A program made the translations under genes and the position numbers. The notes beneath the pieces were generated by a model. It saw only the letters and a list, made by a program, of their open reading frames with translations, was not told the DNA's origin and searched no databases. A DNA stretch of 25,030 nt from Actinomycetota bacterium (GTDB lineage Bacteria; Actinomycetota; Thermoleophilia; Gaiellales; Gaiellaceae), in NCBI GenBank assembly GCA_005885565.1, contig VAXK01000160.1, positions 1 to 25,030 of the forward strand. The letters run 5' to 3'. Positions 7,372 through 14,770 of the stretch are shown piece after piece (within the stretch, counting starts at the first letter, position 1; each line of letters starts with the position of its first letter).

Positions 7372-9231
7372 TCACCGAGGGATCTGCGCGAGGTCGCCGA
7401 GGCTGTCGCGGAGAAGGTCGCGGACGTCGTGCAGCAGGCGCAGGCGGTTCCGCCGCAGCTCCGCGTCCTCGGCCATCACGAGCACCTCGTCGAAGAAGCG
7501 GGCGAGCGGGTCGGCGAGCTCCTCCGCGGCCGCGACCGCCTCGTCGAAGCTCGCGGCCTCGCCGAGGCCGGCGAACGCGCGGTCCTGCGCCTCGGCGACG
7601 CCCTTCTCGGCGTCCTCGACGAGGAGCTCGGGCCGGACCTCCGGTAGGTCGTCCTCGCCCGCCTTGCGGACGATGTTGCTCGCGCGCGTGTAGACGGTGT
7701 GCAGGCGGTCGAGCCGCGAATCTTCGAGCGTCGCGAGCACGCGGGCCAGCTCGGCGACCGCGCCGAGGTCGGGGACGTGCGACGCGCGGGCCGCGCGCAC
7801 GAACTCGACCGGCACGTCCAGCAGCCCCTCGAGGCGCTCCTCGACGAAGTCGCGCGCGTCGCCCTCGAGGAGCTCGCGCGGGATCGTCAGCCCGCCCTCG
7901 ACGGCGAGGCGGCAGAGGCCGATCGCGTCGCGCCGGAGCCCGAGCGGGTCGCGCGAGCCGGTGGGCCGGCGGCCGAGCCCGAAGGCGACGTTCAGGTTGT
8001 CGATCTTGTCCGCCGCGGACAGGATCCGTCCGCCCTCGCTCGCCGGGAGCGGCGCGCCCGCGGCGTCGGGGAGGTACTGCTCCTCGATCGCCGCGCACAC
8101 GGCCTCGGGATAGCCTGCGAGCCGCGCGTACTCGGCGCCGATGTACCCCTCGAGCTCGGGGAACTCCCGCACGAGCTCGGCCGCCTGGTCGGCCTTCGCG
8201 AGGCGCGCCGCCTCGCGCGACGCCTCGCCGCCGCCGAGGCGCTCGACGAGCCCGACCAGCCGCTCGGTCTTGTCGGCGAAGGACCCGGCCCCTGCGAAGA
8301 AGGTGATCGCCGCGAGCTCGGACGCGAGGCCGTCGATCCCTTGCTTCACGTCGCGCTCGAACGTGAAGCTCGCGTCCTCGAGGCGGCTCTCGAGCACGTT
8401 CTCGTGCCCAGCGCGGACGATGTCCGGCTCGCCGCCGTTCGCGACGACGGCGAACCGGTTGCCGCCGAGCGGGAAGTAGCGCTGGTCTTTCTGCATCGGC
8501 GCTTGGACGACGCGCTCGGGCAGCGAGAGGTAGCCCTCGTCGAAGCGGCCCTCGAGCACGAACGGCCACTCGACGAGGTGGATCACCTCCCGGAGAACCC
8601 CGGCGGGGTCGCTCCACTCGCCGAGCGCGTCGAGCCCCTCGCGGATCATGCGCTCGCGCTCGGCCGCGTCGGGCTCGACCCCGGCGGCGCGGAGCGTCTC
8701 CTCGTAGGCCTGCGCGCTCGCGACCTCGACCTCGCCGGCGAGGAAGCGCCGCCCGAACGACGTGCCGTCGCCCCACAGCGTCTCCTCGTCGAGCTTCTCG
8801 CAGGCCCAGCGGATCGGTCGCGCGAAGAGGTGGCCGCTCTCGTCCCAGCGCATCGACTTCGAGAAGGCGAGCCCGTGGACGACGCGCCGCATCCGGTCGA
8901 GGAGCAGCTCGCCCCGCAGCTCCTCGCCCGGAACGCGCGCCCACAGGAAGCCGTCGCGCACCTCGAGCTCGTCCTCGGCCAGGCCGTGCTTGCGCGCGAA
9001 GCCGGCCGCCGCTTGCTCGCGCCGCGCCTCGGGCGGGCCCTTCACGGACGTGTCCGGTGTCCGCTCCGGCAGGTCGTCGACGCGGACGGCGAGCCGGCGC
9101 GGCCCGACGTAGAGCTTCGTCGGCTCGACGCCGAGGTGCGTCCGGACGAGCTCGGGGAGCTGCGCCTCGGCCTCGTAGCACGCGCCCGCGGGGAGCTCCT
9201 CGCAGCCGATCTCAAGCAGCAGCGTCGGCAT
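7372..9231 (-). CDS. glyS: Glycyl-tRNA synthetase beta subunit
   Basis: This 619-residue beta chain of the alpha2beta2 glycyl-tRNA synthetase begins with the family's LLLEIGCEELPAG. It contains KGPPEARR, SKSMRWDESGHLFARPIRW, QKDQRYFPL, FFAGAGSFADKTERL, KADQAAELVREFPELEGYIG.EYAR and SAADKIDNLNVAFGLGRRPTGSRDPLGLRR, which form the tRNA-binding and HD-like core. The C-terminal anticodon-binding DALR-like part ends in RLLHDVRDLLRDSLGDLAQI. Its length is slightly below that of E. coli GlyS (about 690). The ATG at 9231 overlaps the end of glyQ by 20 bases, the normal tight coupling of these two genes. Many actinobacteria instead use the single-chain GlyRS, so the two-subunit form is a modest taxonomic hint. 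Confidence 0.97.
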   Translation of the reverse strand: MPTLLLEIGCEELPAGACYEAEAQLPELVRTHLGVEPTKLYVGPRRLAVRVDDLPERTPDTSVKGPPEARREQAAAGFARKHGLAEDELEVRDGFLWARVPGEELRGELLLDRMRRVVHGLAFSKSMRWDESGHLFARPIRWACEKLDEETLWGDGTSFGRRFLAGEVEVASAQAYEETLRAAGVEPDAAERERMIREGLDALGEWSDPAGVLREVIHLVEWPFVLEGRFDEGYLSLPERVVQAPMQKDQRYFPLGGNRFAVVANGGEPDIVRAGHENVLESRLEDASFTFERDVKQGIDGLASELAAITFFAGAGSFADKTERLVGLVERLGGGEASREAARLAKADQAAELVREFPELEGYIGAEYARLAGYPEAVCAAIEEQYLPDAAGAPLPASEGGRILSAADKIDNLNVAFGLGRRPTGSRDPLGLRRDAIGLCRLAVEGGLTIPRELLEGDARDFVEERLEGLLDVPVEFVRAARASHVPDLGAVAELARVLATLEDSRLDRLHTVYTRASNIVRKAGEDDLPEVRPELLVEDAEKGVAEAQDRAFAGLGEAASFDEAVAAAEELADPLARFFDEVLVMAEDAELRRNRLRLLHDVRDLLRDSLGDLAQIPR

Positions 9232-10105
9232 GTTCCTGTGCCTCCTCGGCTTGTTCAGCCTGCGAGGCGAGGTAGAGCCGCGCCACCTCCCGCGCGAGGT
9301 CGCGCACGCGGCCGATGTAGGCGGCGCGCGCGGTGACCGAGATCGCGCCCCGGGCCTCGAGCAGGTTGAAGACGTGCGAGGCCTTCAGCACCTGGTCGTA
9401 GGCCGGCAACGGGAGCCCCCGCCCGAGCAGGTGCCTGCACTCCGCCTCGTGCTCGTCGAAGCGCCGCATGAGCGTCTCGACCGGAGCCTCCTCGAAGTTG
9501 TACGCCGACCACTCGCGCTCGGCTTCGCGGTAGACCTCGCCCCACGTCACCCCAGGCGCCCACTCGAGGTCGAAGGCACTCCGCTTGCCCTGGAGGAAGA
9601 GCGCCAGCCGCTCCAGGCCGTACGTCATCTCCGCCGTCACGAGGTCGACGTCGAGGCCGCCGAGCTGCTGGAAGTACGTCCACTGCGTGACCTCCATGCC
9701 GTCCATCCAGACCTCCCAGCCGAGGCCCCAGGCGCCGATCGTCGGGTTCTCCCAGTCGTCCTCGACGAGGCGGACGTCGTGGCGCTCGAGCTCGATCCCG
9801 AGGTGGCGGAGCGAGCCGAGGTAGAGGTCGAGCACGTCCGGCGGCGAGGGCTTGAGGACGACCTGGTACTGGAAGTAGTGCTGGAAGCGAAACGGGTTCT
9901 CCCCATAGCGTCCGTCGATCGGCCGGATCACCGGCTCGACGTATGCGGCGCGCCACGGCTTGGGGCCGAGGCAGCGCAGGAAGGTGGCCGGATTCATCGT
10001 CCCCGCGCCGAGCTCCGTGTGGTACGGCTGCATGAGGACGCAGCCCTGGTCGGCCCAGTAGGCCTCGAGCGCGCGGATCATGTCCTGGTAGTTCAGGCCG
10101 CCCAT
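9212..10105 (-). CDS. glyQ: Glycyl-tRNA synthetase alpha subunit
   Basis: The catalytic alpha chain has 297 residues, close to the family's usual 290-300. It starts NYQDMIRALEAYWADQGCVLMQPYHTELGAGTMNPATFLR. The highly conserved blocks RPIDGRYGENPFRFQHYFQYQVVLKPSP, VEDDWENPTIGAWGLGWEVW and DGMEVTQWTYFQQLGG carry the class II aminoacylation site, which forms glycyl-adenylate. The last ~20 residues are Ala/Glu/Gln-rich and overlap glyS. The ATG at 10105 places the conserved N-terminus correctly. The gene lies 13 bases after the upstream acetyltransferase gene, so it may be cotranscribed with it. Identity is beyond doubt. Confidence 0.98.
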   Translation of the reverse strand: MGGLNYQDMIRALEAYWADQGCVLMQPYHTELGAGTMNPATFLRCLGPKPWRAAYVEPVIRPIDGRYGENPFRFQHYFQYQVVLKPSPPDVLDLYLGSLRHLGIELERHDVRLVEDDWENPTIGAWGLGWEVWMDGMEVTQWTYFQQLGGLDVDLVTAEMTYGLERLALFLQGKRSAFDLEWAPGVTWGEVYREAEREWSAYNFEEAPVETLMRRFDEHEAECRHLLGRGLPLPAYDQVLKASHVFNLLEARGAISVTARAAYIGRVRDLAREVARLYLASQAEQAEEAQEHADAAA

Positions 10106-10118
10106 CCGGCGGCCAATC

Positions 10119-10532
10119 CTACTGTCGCTCCATCAGGCGCTCGGACGGCGCGCCGAAGCCGAAGCGGCGGTACAGCTCGTGCGCGTCACGCGTGTGCAGG
10201 AGCCACTTCCGGTCGGGCCACGGACTCGCCTCCACCATCCCGCGGACGAGCTCGACGCCGAGCCCGCGGCCGCGGAACTCGGGGAGCACGTAGACGTCGG
10301 CGAGGTAGACGGCGGCGACGCCGTCGGTGAAGGCACGGGCGAAGCCGATCTGGCGCCCGTCGGCGTAGAGGCCGACGACGCGGCTCGCCTCGCGAACCGT
10401 CCGCTCGACGGTCTCGCGCGGCCGGCCCTCCGCCCAGTACGCGTGGTTCGAGAGGAAGTCGTGGACCGCGTCGACGTCGATCCGGTTCGGGTCGTCGTCG
10501 AGCTCGACGCCGTCAGCTAGCTCCCGCCACAT
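10119..10532 (-). CDS. GNAT-family N-acetyltransferase
   Basis: This 137-residue single-domain acetyltransferase has the GNAT acetyl-CoA motif, with YLADVYVLPEFRGRGLG (about 76-92) giving strand 4 and the pyrophosphate loop RGRGLG (87-92). It ends with RDAHELYRRFGF, the usual helix-strand before the last strand. The N-terminal VHDFLSNHAYWAEGRPRETVERT is typical of a widespread group of small bacterial GNAT proteins whose substrate is not established. The ATG at 10532 is a good start; the 5' side is occupied by a hairpin repeat (10545-10594). The gene sits directly upstream of glyQ on the same strand. Confidence 0.88.
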   Translation of the reverse strand: MWRELADGVELDDDPNRIDVDAVHDFLSNHAYWAEGRPRETVERTVREASRVVGLYADGRQIGFARAFTDGVAAVYLADVYVLPEFRGRGLGVELVRGMVEASPWPDRKWLLHTRDAHELYRRFGFGAPSERLMERQ

Positions 10533-10544
10533 CCGCCGCCGCCA

Positions 10545-10594
10545 TCAGGACGTGCGGGTCTCGCCCGCGCGTCCGTCTGAAATGACCCGTCGAC
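10545..10594. repeat. Dispersed hairpin element, copy A
   Basis: TCAG (10545-10548) pairs with CTGA (10577-10580), and the arms GGACG and CGTCC, then GCGGG and CCCGC, continue the stem across small mismatches. The hairpin is followed by AATGACCCGTCGAC (10581-10594). The same block, CGTCCGTCTGAAATGACC then GTCGAC, recurs at 23308-23333 after an equivalent hairpin. Here it fills the gap between the Zn-ribbon peptide gene (stop at 10624) and the acetyltransferase gene (start at 10532). It has no T tract. Confidence 0.7.
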
Positions 10595-10623
10595 GCGCCT
10601 GCTCCTGCTGTGCCGGCGCGGAC

Positions 10624-10797
10624 CTAGAACCAGACCATCCACTTCCACTTGTCGGTGCAGGGACAGTCGCGATTCTTCGCGCCGCAGGCGCGGCACTGCC
10701 ACTGCGTCCACCAGATCCACTTCAGGTGGTTGATCTCGACGACGATGAGGATCGTGATCCCGACGAGGAGCTGGGTCTCCGTCACACGTGTGACCAT
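10624..10797 (-). CDS. Tiny Trp-rich membrane protein with a zinc-ribbon-like Cys cluster
   Basis: The 57-residue product has a short N-terminal segment, a hydrophobic helix (about residues 9-20, LLVGITILIVVE), then a Trp-rich stretch (KWIWWTQWQ) and four cysteines in CRACGAKNRDCPC (Cys35, 38, 45, 47), ending KWKWMVWF. The Cys spacing would suit one Zn or Fe site on a membrane-surface tail. The ATG at 10797 is preceded by GAGAG at ribosome-site distance; a TTG eight codons earlier is less likely. The ordered composition, which is unlike frame noise in this GC-rich DNA, supports a real gene. It lies between recO and the hairpin element. No family recognised. Confidence 0.7.
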   Translation of the reverse strand: MVTRVTETQLLVGITILIVVEINHLKWIWWTQWQCRACGAKNRDCPCTDKWKWMVWF

Positions 10798-10855
10798 CGC
10801 ACTCTCGGCCGCGCGGCTCAAGGGCCAACCGGCCCATTTGCGGCTCGGCGGGGGA

Positions 10856-11599
10856 CTACGCGCTGAGCGTGCGCAGGCGGAAGCCGCCGTGGAACTCGTA
10901 CCAGGCGGTGATCACGGAGAGCGCCTCGCGGGCGCTCCGCTCGCTGAGCGGCACGGCGCCCGCCTCGGCGAGCGGGCGGCGCAGGAGGCCGTCTATGGCG
11001 GTGATCCCGGCTGGCGAGAGCGTCAGCGCGTCGGCTGCGCACGTCCGGCAGACGGCCCCGCCCGAGCGCGGCGAGTAGCCCACGACCGGCCCTTCCGAGC
11101 CGCACTCGGTGCAGCTTCCGAGGTGCGGCAGGTAGCCGGAGAGCCAGAGGAGCTTGAGCTGGAAGGCGAGCGCGAGCGGGTCGAGCGAGGGCCGCGCCGG
11201 TGCGCGGGTCGGACTGTCGTCCAGGAGGTCGAGGAAGCGGGCGAGCGCCGAGAAGGCGCGCTCGTTCGCCTCCTGCTCGCTGTAGAGCCGGAGCATCGCC
11301 TCGAGACCGACGAGCCCGACGCCGAGGCGGTACGGGTCCTCGCGCGCGGCACGGTGTGAGCGGACGAGGTCGACCGCCGTGACCGTCTGGAGCTCGCCCC
11401 TGCCCTGGTGGAGGATCGTCTGGACGTGCGACAGCGGCTCGAGCCGCGCGCCGAAGCGCGACTTCGTCCGCCGGATCCCCTTCGCCACCGCTCCCACGCG
11501 GCCGCGGTCGAGCGTGTAGAGATGGAGCACACGGTCGGCCTCGCCGAGGCGGAACGAGCGCAGCACGATCGCCTCGGTCTTGTACGAGCGGCCGGCCAT
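10856..11599 (-). CDS. recO: DNA repair protein RecO
   Basis: RecO loads RecA onto SSB-coated single strands with RecR in the RecFOR pathway. The 247-residue protein begins YKTEAIVLRSFRLGEADRVLHLYTLDRGRVGAVAKGIRRTKSRFGARLEPLS, the N-terminal OB fold. The helical C-terminal domain carries a four-Cys zinc site: CTEC (163-166) and CRTC (184-187). The length is typical. It starts with ATG at 11599, 66 bases from the divergent glutaredoxin gene; the shared gap holds an inverted repeat. In many Firmicutes recO is next to glyQ and glyS, and the order here (recO, two small genes, glyQ, glyS) is similar. Confidence 0.97.
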   Translation of the reverse strand: MAGRSYKTEAIVLRSFRLGEADRVLHLYTLDRGRVGAVAKGIRRTKSRFGARLEPLSHVQTILHQGRGELQTVTAVDLVRSHRAAREDPYRLGVGLVGLEAMLRLYSEQEANERAFSALARFLDLLDDSPTRAPARPSLDPLALAFQLKLLWLSGYLPHLGSCTECGSEGPVVGYSPRSGGAVCRTCAADALTLSPAGITAIDGLLRRPLAEAGAVPLSERSAREALSVITAWYEFHGGFRLRTLSA

Positions 11600-11614
11600 G
11601 CCGCTTCCAGTCTA

Positions 11615-11641
11615 GTTCCGGGGGAGACGGGAACGGATTCC
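11615..11641. promoter_or_regulatory. Inverted repeats in the recO/glutaredoxin divergent gap
   Basis: GTTCC (11615-11619) and GGAAC (11630-11634) form an inverted repeat with a 10-base spacer. GGAA (11630-11633) pairs again with TTCC (11638-11641), giving three related half-sites in 27 bases. A minus-strand TAGACT (a TAnnnT -10 pattern) lies close to the recO start. It is a possible operator for both genes, or only a fold. Confidence 0.3.
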
Positions 11642-11665
11642 GACGTTTCTGCGTTGAAACCGGGA

Positions 11666-11920
11666 ATGCCGCGCATCCGCATGTACACGACGCGCTGGTG
11701 CGGCTACTGCGTCCGCGCGAAGATGCTCCTCGACGACAAGGGGCTCCCGTACGAGGAGATCAACCTCGACGACGACCCCGCGTTCCGGGCGCACCTCCAC
11801 GAGCTGACCGGCGGCTGGACGGTGCCGCAGATCCTCGTCGACGACCGGCCGATCGGCGGGTACACCGAGCTCTGGCGGCTCGACCGCGACGGTGCGCTCG
11901 ACGAGCTCGCCGCGGCGTAG
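11666..11920 (+). CDS. Glutaredoxin, probably mycoredoxin-like (CGYC)
   Basis: This 84-residue thioredoxin-fold protein has redox site WCGYC (Cys12 and Cys15), the cis-proline motif TVPQILVDD and GGYTEL for thiol binding. Class I glutaredoxins reduce mixed disulfides; in actinobacteria the CGYC form (mycoredoxin) uses mycothiol rather than glutathione. That assignment follows from the motif and the presumed host, and no mycothiol gene is in the window. The ATG at 11666 is chosen because the conserved strand RMYTTRWCGYC begins at residue 5; the frame is open upstream only as recO antisense. It converges on mutM, which ends 14 bases away. Confidence 0.92.
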   Translation: MPRIRMYTTRWCGYCVRAKMLLDDKGLPYEEINLDDDPAFRAHLHELTGGWTVPQILVDDRPIGGYTELWRLDRDGALDELAAA

Positions 11921-11934
11921 CTTGCTGCGCGGCC

Positions 11935-12759
11935 CTATCGCTGGCAGCTCGGGCAGTACCACGTTCCACGGCCGCCGGCGCGGGTCTTCTCGATCGGCGT
12001 CCCGCAGCGGGGGCAGGGCTCGCCGGCCCGACCGTAGACCTTGAACTCGTGCTGCATCCCGCCCGACTCGCCGTCCGGCGTCGCGTAGTTGCGGATGGTC
12101 GCGCCCTGCCGCGCGAGGCCAGCCTCGAGCGCGCGCCGCACGGCGCGGTGGAGACGCTTGACGTCCTCCGCGTCGAGGTCACGCGCCGGTCGCAGCGGAT
12201 GGATGCGCGCCCGCCAGAGCGCCTCGTCGACGTAGATGTTCCCCATTCCCGCAATCGTTCGCTGGTCGAGGAGCGCTGCCTTGATCGGCGCGCGCCGCCC
12301 GGCGAGCCGCTCGCCGAGCGCCCGCGCCGTGAAACGGCGACCGAGGGGCTCCTCCCCCAGGCGCGCGCTGAGGAACGGCTCGACGTCGTATGGCTCTAGG
12401 AGCTGCCACGTTCCAAATCGGCGCACGTCGCGGTAGGCGACGTCCGATCCGTCGTCTAGAGTGACAACAGCGCGGACGTACGGATCGTCCGGGAGTCCGT
12501 TCCCGCCCGCGAGACGAAACCCACCCGTCATCCGGAGGTGAACCAGGAGCCCCCTTCCGCTCTCGAACCAAAAAACCAGATACTTGCCGCGCCGCTCGAG
12601 CGCAGCCACGCGCTCACCGACGAGCTCGGCCGCGACGACGACCGGATCCTCGGGCCGCGTCAGCCGCGAGTCGCGGATCTCGACCCGCTCCAGGCGTCTG
12701 CCGATGACGGCGGGTGCGAGCTGCGCGCGAACGGTCTCGACCTCGGGCAGCTCAGGCAT
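11935..12759 (-). CDS. mutM: Formamidopyrimidine-DNA glycosylase (Fpg/MutM)
   Basis: This 274-residue bifunctional glycosylase/AP lyase removes 8-oxoguanine and formamidopyrimidines. After Met removal the N-terminus is PELPEVETV, with the Schiff-base Pro and catalytic Glu. Lys59 (RRGKYL) matches the conserved DNA-contact Lys. The H2TH region has MGNIYVDEALWRARIHP, and the zinc finger at the C-terminus has Cys249/252 and Cys269/272 with the Arg-containing turn GGRGTWYC. The length is that of the family. It lies downstream of the nucleoside operon on the same strand, after a 38-base gap, and may be transcribed on its own. Confidence 0.98.
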   Translation of the reverse strand: MPELPEVETVRAQLAPAVIGRRLERVEIRDSRLTRPEDPVVVAAELVGERVAALERRGKYLVFWFESGRGLLVHLRMTGGFRLAGGNGLPDDPYVRAVVTLDDGSDVAYRDVRRFGTWQLLEPYDVEPFLSARLGEEPLGRRFTARALGERLAGRRAPIKAALLDQRTIAGMGNIYVDEALWRARIHPLRPARDLDAEDVKRLHRAVRRALEAGLARQGATIRNYATPDGESGGMQHEFKVYGRAGEPCPRCGTPIEKTRAGGRGTWYCPSCQR

Positions 12760-12797
12760 GGGTCGAAGCGTAACCCCGGGTCAGTCGGGCGCAGCGG

Positions 12798-14099
12798 TCA
12801 GCCGTGGACGACTTCGATGAGCAGCGGCCGCGCACGCGGAGCCTCGGCGTCGATCCGGTAGGCCGCCGCAACCTCCGCCGCCGCGGTGCCTGCCGTGCTC
12901 TCGTCGCGGGCGTGGACTTCCGCGAGGGGTGCCCCTTCCTCGACGGCGTCGCCGCGCTTGCACAGGCACCGGATGCCGACGGCGTGGTCGATCGGGTCGT
13001 CCTTCGTCGCGCGGCCTGCGCTGAGCCGAAGGGCCGCGAGGCCGATCGCGCCGGCGCCGAGCTCCGCGACGTACCCGTCGCGCGGAGCCGGGACCGGGCG
13101 GACCACGGGCGCTGCGGGGAGGGCCTCCTCGTCGGGGTCTCCGCCCTGGGCGCGGATCCAGCTCTCGTACGCCCGGAGAGCGCTGCCGTCGGCGACGGCC
13201 CGCTCCGCACGGCGCCGTCCCTCCGCGTCGTCGACGCCGAGGTCGGAGAGCGCGAGCAAGCGGCCCGCGGCGTCGAGGACGAGGTCTGTGAAGTCCGGCG
13301 GTCCCTGACCGCGGAGGGTCTCGAGCGCCTCGCGGATCTCGAGCGCGTTGCCGACCGCGCGCCCGAGGGGCTGGTCCATGTCCGTGAGGAGGCAGACGAC
13401 CTCGCGCCCGGCGCGGTCTCCGAGCTCGATCATCATCTCCGCGAGCGCCTGCGCGTCCTCGACCGACTTCATGAACGCGCCGTCGCCGACCTTGACGTCG
13501 AGCACGATCGCATCGGCCCCGGCGGCGATCTTCTTCGACATGATGCTCGCGGCGATCAGCGACAGGTTGTCGACGGTGGCTGTGACGTCGCGGAGCGCGT
13601 ACAGCCGCTTGTCGGCCGGGACGAGATCGGCGGACTGGCCCACGATCGCGAGGCCGATCTCCCGCACCTGCGCGACGAACTCGTCGAGGCCGAGCTCGAC
13701 CCGGAAGCCCGGGATCGACTCGAGCTTGTCGAGCGTGCCGCCCGTGTGCCCGAGGCCGCGCCCGCTCATCTTCCCGAACGGCACGCCGCATGCAGCGACG
13801 ATCGGGCCCACGGCGATCGAGGTCTTGTCGCCGACGCCGCCGGTCGAATGCTTGTCGACGACCTTGCGGCCGAGCGCGCTGCCGAGGTCGATGGTCGCGC
13901 CGCTTCGGATCATCGCGTCGGTGAGCGCGAAGGTCTCGGCGCTCGAGAGCCCGCGGAAGTAGATCGCCATGCAGAAGGCGGCCATCTGGTAGTCCGGCAC
14001 GTCGCCTCGCGCGTAGCCGAGCACCAGCTCTGCGAGCTCGCCGGCCTCGAGCTCCCCTCCATCGCGCTTGCGCTGGATCAGCTCCGCGGGATGGATCAC
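12798..14099 (-). CDS. deoA: Thymidine / pyrimidine-nucleoside phosphorylase
   Basis: This 433-residue enzyme splits pyrimidine (deoxy)nucleosides with phosphate into free base and (deoxy)ribose-1-phosphate. Near the N-terminus are AAFCMAIYFRGLSSAET and KHSTGGVGDKTS (83-94), the phosphate-binding segment. SGRGLGHTGGTLDKLESIPG, DVTATVDNLSLIAASIMSKKIAAGADAIVLDVKVGDGAFMK and a C-terminal barrel-sandwich-like domain (CLCKRGDAVEEGAPLAEVHA) complete the family layout. It is the last gene of deoB-methyltransferase-deoA; its ATG (14099) overlaps the methyltransferase stop as ATGA. Whether it prefers thymidine or also takes uridine cannot be decided by eye, so pdp is an equally good name. Confidence 0.96.
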   Translation of the reverse strand: MIHPAELIQRKRDGGELEAGELAELVLGYARGDVPDYQMAAFCMAIYFRGLSSAETFALTDAMIRSGATIDLGSALGRKVVDKHSTGGVGDKTSIAVGPIVAACGVPFGKMSGRGLGHTGGTLDKLESIPGFRVELGLDEFVAQVREIGLAIVGQSADLVPADKRLYALRDVTATVDNLSLIAASIMSKKIAAGADAIVLDVKVGDGAFMKSVEDAQALAEMMIELGDRAGREVVCLLTDMDQPLGRAVGNALEIREALETLRGQGPPDFTDLVLDAAGRLLALSDLGVDDAEGRRRAERAVADGSALRAYESWIRAQGGDPDEEALPAAPVVRPVPAPRDGYVAELGAGAIGLAALRLSAGRATKDDPIDHAVGIRCLCKRGDAVEEGAPLAEVHARDESTAGTAAAEVAAAYRIDAEAPRARPLLIEVVHG

Positions 14100-14770
14100 G
14101 CGGTGTGCGCCACGAAGACGATCGGATGGCGCGTGACGACGAACTCGCCGTCGAGCTCCGGCACCTCGGCGCGAGAGTCGAGGAGCGTCCGCGACGCTTC
14201 GACATACGCGACGACTGCGTCACGATTCGGGAATCGGATCGTTCCGGCGGCGTCGCGGGCCTCGACGCGGTCGAAGTGACGACGCAGAAGCTCCTCGCGC
14301 CCGAGGAGCGCGCGCAGCTCGCGGAGGTGATCCGGCGCGTTCGTGACGGCGACCAAGCAGCCCCCGGCTCTGAGCACCCGCGCCAGCTCGGCCAGCGCAC
14401 GGTCGGGGTCTGGCACGTGGTACAGCATCCATGCCGCCACGGCGCAGTCGAACTCAGCTGCCGCGAAAGGAAGGTCGAGGACGTCGCCGACCCGTGCGTC
14501 GACGCCGCGGCCGCGCGCGAGCTCGACCATCCGCGGCGAGATGTCCACCGCGACGACCTCCGCGCCGAGGTCGTCCTGGATCCGCGCCGCGAGCTCGCCC
14601 GGGCCGCAGCCCACCTCGAGCACTCGGCGCGGCGCGGCCTCGGCGACCGCCTCGAACGCCATCTGCGGCGCGTTCGGACCGATCGCGAAGCGATACGCCG
14701 CCCGCCGCCCTTCCAGACCCCGCTCGCTCGCGTACTCCGCTTCGACGACGCGCGGGTCGTTCAGCGTCAC
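14096..14770 (-). CDS. Class I SAM-dependent methyltransferase within the deoB-deoA operon
   Basis: This 224-residue Methyltransf_11-type protein has motif I VLEVGCGPGELA (50-61), AEVVAVDISPRMVELARGRGV for strand 2, then LPFAAAEFDCAVAAWMLYHVPDPDRAL and LARVLRAGGCLVAVTNAP. The start is GTG at 14770, which overlaps the corrected deoB stop as GTGA (14767-14770); its own stop overlaps deoA as ATGA (14096-14099). Such tight packing between two nucleoside-catabolism genes suggests cotranslation, but its substrate is unknown and a role in nucleoside metabolism is only inferred from position. Confidence 0.88.
   Translation of the reverse strand: MTLNDPRVVEAEYASERGLEGRRAAYRFAIGPNAPQMAFEAVAEAAPRRVLEVGCGPGELAARIQDDLGAEVVAVDISPRMVELARGRGVDARVGDVLDLPFAAAEFDCAVAAWMLYHVPDPDRALAELARVLRAGGCLVAVTNAPDHLRELRALLGREELLRRHFDRVEARDAAGTIRFPNRDAVVAYVEASRTLLDSRAEVPELDGEFVVTRHPIVFVAHTA

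Noticed and set aside
7361..9181. Minus-strand open frame of about 600 codons overlapping glyS
   Set aside because: Another frame of glyS, almost entirely Arg/Ala/Pro/Gly; glyS itself is unmistakable.
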